Source of the DNA: Clostridia bacterium
GTDB lineage: Bacteria > Bacillota > Clostridia > Oscillospirales > SIG627
Direction: 5' to 3'
DNA length: 33,364 bases
NCBI GenBank assembly: GCA_017507325.1
Contig: JAFWBD010000026.1
Location: 1-33,364 of the forward strand
This document shows positions 31,198 through 33,364 of the stretch, in pieces. The notes below the pieces were generated by a model. It was not told the DNA's origin. It did not search any database and was given only the letters and a program-made list of their open reading frames with translations. The position numbers and the translations under genes are program-made. Every line of letters begins with the position of its first letter. The stretch's first letter is position 1.

Positions 31198-32562
31198 ATG
31201 CTGTTTCAAGAATATCTGAACACCGTTGATACCCTTCGCGATGAGATCTGCAATCTTTCCGACACCCTTTGGGATATGGCAGAGCTCCCCTTTCGGGAAT
31301 TCAAATCCGCCGCCCTTCTCGTTTCCTCTCTCCGCCGCCACGGCTTTACCGTGGAGGAGGGCGTAGCGGGAATCCCCACCTCCTTTGTGGCACGCTACGG
31401 ATCCGGAAAGCCCGTCATCGGCATTTTGGCGGAATACGACGCCCTCTCCGGCATCAGCCAAAAGGCCTGCGTCGCTGAGGAAAGCCCTATAGAAGGCAAG
31501 GATTCCTTCCACGGTTGCGGCCATAACCTCTTTGCCGCCGGCTCTTACGGTGCCGCCTTGGCCGTGCGCTCCTACGTGGAAAAGACCGGCAAGGGAAGCG
31601 TTATTCTCTTCGGTTGCCCCGGTGAAGAGGGCAAGGGCGGAAAGGTCTTTATGTCCCGCGCAGGGGTCTTCAAGGCAGCCGATGCCATCGTCAGCTGGCA
31701 TCCCGAGCAAATGTATATGGTTCGCACCCGCCCCGCCTTGGCCAACGTTTGCGTCAATTACAGCTTCAAGGGCATCACCGCCCACGCAGGCGCCGCTCCC
31801 GAAAAGGGCAGAAGCGCCCTGGATGCCGTGGAATTGATGAACGTTGCCGTTAACTTCCTGCGGGAGCACGTTCCCACCTCCTGCCGTATGCACTACGCCA
31901 TTCTGGATGCGGGCGGAATCGCCCCCAATATGGTGCAGTCCCGCGCCGTGGTTCAGTATTTGCTCCGCGCCTCCACCAAGGCTGAGGTGCTGGATCTGCG
32001 GGAGAGAGTGGACCGCATCGCTCAGGGCGCCGCTCTGATGACCGATACCACCTTCACCACCCAAGTGGTCTCCGCTTATTCCGATCTGATCACCATTCCC
32101 ACCCTGCAAAAGACCGCCGACGCCGCTATGAACGACGTTCCCCTGCCCGTCCCCTCCGAGGAGGATCTGGCTTTTGCCAAGGCTCTGCAGTCCACCATGA
32201 AATTGACCGCCGAGCAAAAGGCTCAGCCTCTCTATGCCGATCACGTGCGCGAAATGGCACCTCCCGTTGCCCACGGCGGCTCCACCGACACGGCTGACGT
32301 CAGCTGGAACTGCCCCACCGTGCAAATGCACATCGGCACTTGGGTCACCGGCACCCCCGGCCACTCCTGGCAGTCTACCTCTCAAGGGAAGATCGCCTAT
32401 ACCCAAAACAGTATGCTCTATGCGAGCAAGGCCGTAGCCGCCACCGCCATGCGCCTTTTGGAGAACCCTTCCCTGGTGGAGGAGGCCAAAAAGGAGCATC
32501 TGGCCAAAACGGGCGGTGTCTACGTTTGCCCCCTGCCCGATGAGGTTCAGCCCGATCTGTAA
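31198..32562 (+). CDS. M20 family amidohydrolase, AbgB-like
   Basis: A 454-residue zinc-dependent amidohydrolase or peptidase. The metal site is visible as HGCGHN (His105 to His109), GCPGEEGKGGK (Glu143/Glu144) and SWHPE (His168). The dimerisation (lid) domain contains ITAHAGAAPEKGRSALDAVELM, and the C-terminal part has GGSTDTADVSWNCP and TGTPGHSWQ. The HSWQ ending and the length are those of the AbgB (p-aminobenzoyl-glutamate hydrolase subunit B) subgroup, although the true substrate may be another N-acyl or aminobenzoyl amide. The start has GAAAGGAG about 12 nt upstream. The gene is 16 nt after pheT and so probably falls under the T-box. No AbgA or AbgT is present. Confidence 0.9.
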   Translation: MLFQEYLNTVDTLRDEICNLSDTLWDMAELPFREFKSAALLVSSLRRHGFTVEEGVAGIPTSFVARYGSGKPVIGILAEYDALSGISQKACVAEESPIEGKDSFHGCGHNLFAAGSYGAALAVRSYVEKTGKGSVILFGCPGEEGKGGKVFMSRAGVFKAADAIVSWHPEQMYMVRTRPALANVCVNYSFKGITAHAGAAPEKGRSALDAVELMNVAVNFLREHVPTSCRMHYAILDAGGIAPNMVQSRAVVQYLLRASTKAEVLDLRERVDRIAQGAALMTDTTFTTQVVSAYSDLITIPTLQKTADAAMNDVPLPVPSEEDLAFAKALQSTMKLTAEQKAQPLYADHVREMAPPVAHGGSTDTADVSWNCPTVQMHIGTWVTGTPGHSWQSTSQGKIAYTQNSMLYASKAVAATAMRLLENPSLVEEAKKEHLAKTGGVYVCPLPDEVQPDL

Positions 32563-32565
32563 GCC

Positions 32566-32855
32566 CCCAAAAAAGAGTCAAAAGCACAGAGCTTTGGCGT
32601 GATGTCCTTAACGGACAAATCACGCGAAACGATGTTTGCCCTTGCGGGCAAGTGAAGCTATCTTCGTCAGTGATGTTCACTGTGTGAATGATGTTACGCC
32701 TGACGGCGTAGTGGGCAAACATCACATCATTGCGAGCCTTGGCGAGCTGCATCATGATGCGTAGCATAACATCACTTTTGCGTCAGCAAAAACTTCACAA
32801 AGTAGAAAAAAGAGCAGACATACAAGAATCTCTTCTTGCGTGTTTGCTCTTTCTG
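32566..32855. repeat. Second hairpin array, same plan as the one at 5598-5950
   Basis: Hairpins are visible at 32597-32625 (GCGTGATGTCC arm), 32636-32651 (TTGCCC/GGGCAA), 32676-32688 (TTCAC/GTGAA), 32695-32710 (TACGCC/GGCGTA), 32757-32767 (ATGC/GCAT) and 32776-32791 (TTTTGC/GCAAAA), plus a long terminal stem at 32809-32852. Spacers in the left half read TGATGT and in the right half ACATCA. GATGTTTGCCC (32631-32641) and GGGCAAACATC (32713-32723) form an 11-bp long-range inverted repeat that competes with the local hairpin. The loops TGAC (left) and GTCA (right) are reverse complements. It follows the M20 gene. No coding capacity is supported. Confidence 0.75.
32809..32852 (+). terminator. Long stem-loop, probable terminator of the pheST-M20 transcript
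   Basis: AAAGAGCA (32809-32816) pairs with TGCTCTTT (32845-32852), with an inner CAAGAA/TTCTTG stem (32823-32838) and mostly paired bases between. T residues are few after the stem, so termination is plausible rather than certain. It is the right-hand end of the second hairpin array. Confidence 0.5.
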
Positions 32856-32891
32856 TTTGTAATAAGGGTTTTGGCTTCCCCCATATTTGTG

Positions 32892-32905
32892 TTTGACCGG
32901 TCAAA
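32892..32905. promoter_or_regulatory. Perfect 14-bp palindrome, possible operator
   Basis: TTTGACCGGTCAAA is a perfect dyad without a loop, the shape of a binding site for a dimeric regulator. No promoter or gene start is near it inside the window, so its role is unknown. Confidence 0.3.
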
Positions 32906-32944
32906 TGTGATGCTTGCACTTTTTTCAAAGTGAAGATTGCGGGC

Positions 32945-32970
32945 GAAATTTTCATCTCGGCGAAAATTTC
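32945..32970. other. Short hairpin GAAATTTTC/GAAAATTTC
   Basis: A perfect 9-bp stem with an 8-nt loop in otherwise gene-free DNA. It has no T-run and no assigned role. Confidence 0.4.
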
Positions 32971-32991
32971 ATCCACAGCCCATTTCATTCT

Positions 32992-33036
32992 CCAAAGCCG
33001 TGGCCCCGCGAGGCCTCCATCCGAGAGGCGGAAAGC
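32992..33036. repeat. 45-bp dispersed repeat, copy A
   Basis: It begins CCAAAGCCGTGGCCCCGCGA and ends GAGAGGCGGAAAGC, and contains GAGGCCTCCATCCGAGAGG, which can fold on itself. It is identical over all 45 bp to the copy at 33261-33305. The style matches an abundant intergenic repeat (CCTCCCTC...GAGGGAGG type) that I remember from gut Clostridia genomes. Confidence 0.75.
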
Positions 33037-33104
33037 GTTTTCTACCAAATTCTGTCTTTCATATCACCTGAATCGGAATCTCAACCCGCAACCCATTTCT
33101 GTTC

Positions 33105-33153
33105 CCCAAAGCGGTGGCACAATGAGGCCTCCATCCGAGAGGGAGGGGGACCG
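33105..33153. repeat. Degenerate copy B of the dispersed repeat
   Basis: It shares CCAAAGC, GTGGC and the GAGGCCTCCATCCGAGAGG core with copies A and C, but continues into GGAGGGGGACCGC. The following stretch to about 33234 (GGAGCCTGCGCAAGC, TTATTGATAAAGTACGG) looks like more of the same intergenic repeat family rather than a gene. Confidence 0.6.
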
Positions 33154-33260
33154 CTTGCGGTGGAAGGAGCCTGCGCAAGCGAGGAGTTATTGATAAAGTA
33201 CGGATATCGCGCACCAACTTTGGATCAATTCTAACTACATTCAAACCTTGTCTCTGTTCA

Positions 33261-33305
33261 CCAAAGCCGTGGCCCCGCGAGGCCTCCATCCGAGAGGCGG
33301 AAAGC
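33261..33305. repeat. 45-bp dispersed repeat, copy C
   Basis: It is identical to copy A at 32992-33036 and in the same orientation, 224 bp away from its end. It is followed 2 bp later by a perfect terminator-like hairpin. Confidence 0.75.
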
Positions 33306-33307
33306 AA

Positions 33308-33331
33308 GAAAAAGGCACGGGTGCCTTTTTC
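33308..33331. terminator. Terminator-like hairpin at the right edge
   Basis: GAAAAAGGCAC and GTGCCTTTTTC form a perfect 11-bp stem around GG. The A-run and T-run make it usable from either strand, which hints at a gene ending just beyond the window. Confidence 0.6.
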
Positions 33332-33364
33332 GCAGATTTTCGACGGCAGGTACCCGATTTTTCC

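Larger units (their letters stand above)
33037..33364. other. Gene-free stretch between and after the dispersed repeats
   Basis: Apart from repeat copies B and C and the hairpin at 33308-33331, I see no ribosome binding site, promoter or codon pattern that supports a gene here. Short open frames overlap the repeats and on both strands read through GC-rich palindromic sequence, which marks them as chance. Confidence 0.6.

Noticed and set aside
32730..33307. Several 60-110 codon frames at the right end
   Set aside because: They overlap hairpins and the dispersed repeats, lack ribosome sites, and resemble translated repeat sequence.

Overview
This window looks like chromosomal DNA of an anaerobic, spore-forming Firmicute, most likely an uncultivated gut member of the Clostridia (Oscillospirales or Christensenellales type). 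The reasons are a tiny spoVM gene, a SpoIID/peptidoglycan-binding protein, ATP-dependent PEP carboxykinase, the archaeal/eukaryotic-type ProS, a T-box in front of pheST, an ECF transporter S component, strong AGGAGG ribosome binding sites, and short intergenic repeats of a style I associate with this group. The exact genus cannot be read from the sequence. No mobile element, phage, rRNA, tRNA or CRISPR array was found.

Layout. 1-3688 (minus): three tandem paralogous lipoproteins, the last running off the window, behind a strong promoter and a leader that contains a terminator hairpin. 4154-5572 (plus): a metallo-beta-lactamase-fold hydrolase. 5598-5950: an unusual symmetric array of eleven short hairpins between convergent genes. 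5962-8806 (minus): pckA, a diacylglycerol-kinase-family lipid kinase, and an HPr-like protein without the phospho-histidine. 9007-15751 (plus): a probable six-gene operon with a BaiN/HI0933-type flavoprotein, a DUF2344 protein, proS and nadA-nadB-nadC, ending at a strong terminator shared with the opposing spoVM pair. 15836-18977: a small sporulation-flavoured island with spoVM, a 47-residue membrane protein, an unknown 135-residue protein, and a 798-residue protein with a SpoIID-like domain and five peptidoglycan-binding repeats. 19118-20140: an ECF S component facing a Fur-family regulator that has two tandem 17-bp operator-like repeats at its own promoter.

20315-27422 (plus): a compact surface-polysaccharide operon of translationally coupled genes: three GT2 glycosyltransferases, a GT4 glycosyltransferase, a Wzy-like polymerase/ligase and a Wzx-like flippase. 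It has no initiating sugar-phosphate transferase and no chain-length regulator inside the window. 27419-32562: a phenylalanine-type T-box leader, pheS, pheT and an AbgB-like M20 amidohydrolase. 32563-33364 is gene-free. It holds a second hairpin array built on the same plan as the first, a perfect 14-bp palindrome, two identical 45-bp repeats with a degenerate third copy, and a terminator-like hairpin.

The least explained parts are the two hairpin arrays. Every stem has a different sequence yet stays self-complementary, and the spacers read TGATAT/TGATGT on the left and the reverse complement on the right. Other points of interest are the lipoprotein triplet (near-identical signal-peptide DNA on diverged bodies, a probable C-terminal frameshift, an attenuator-like leader) and the easily missed spoVM gene.
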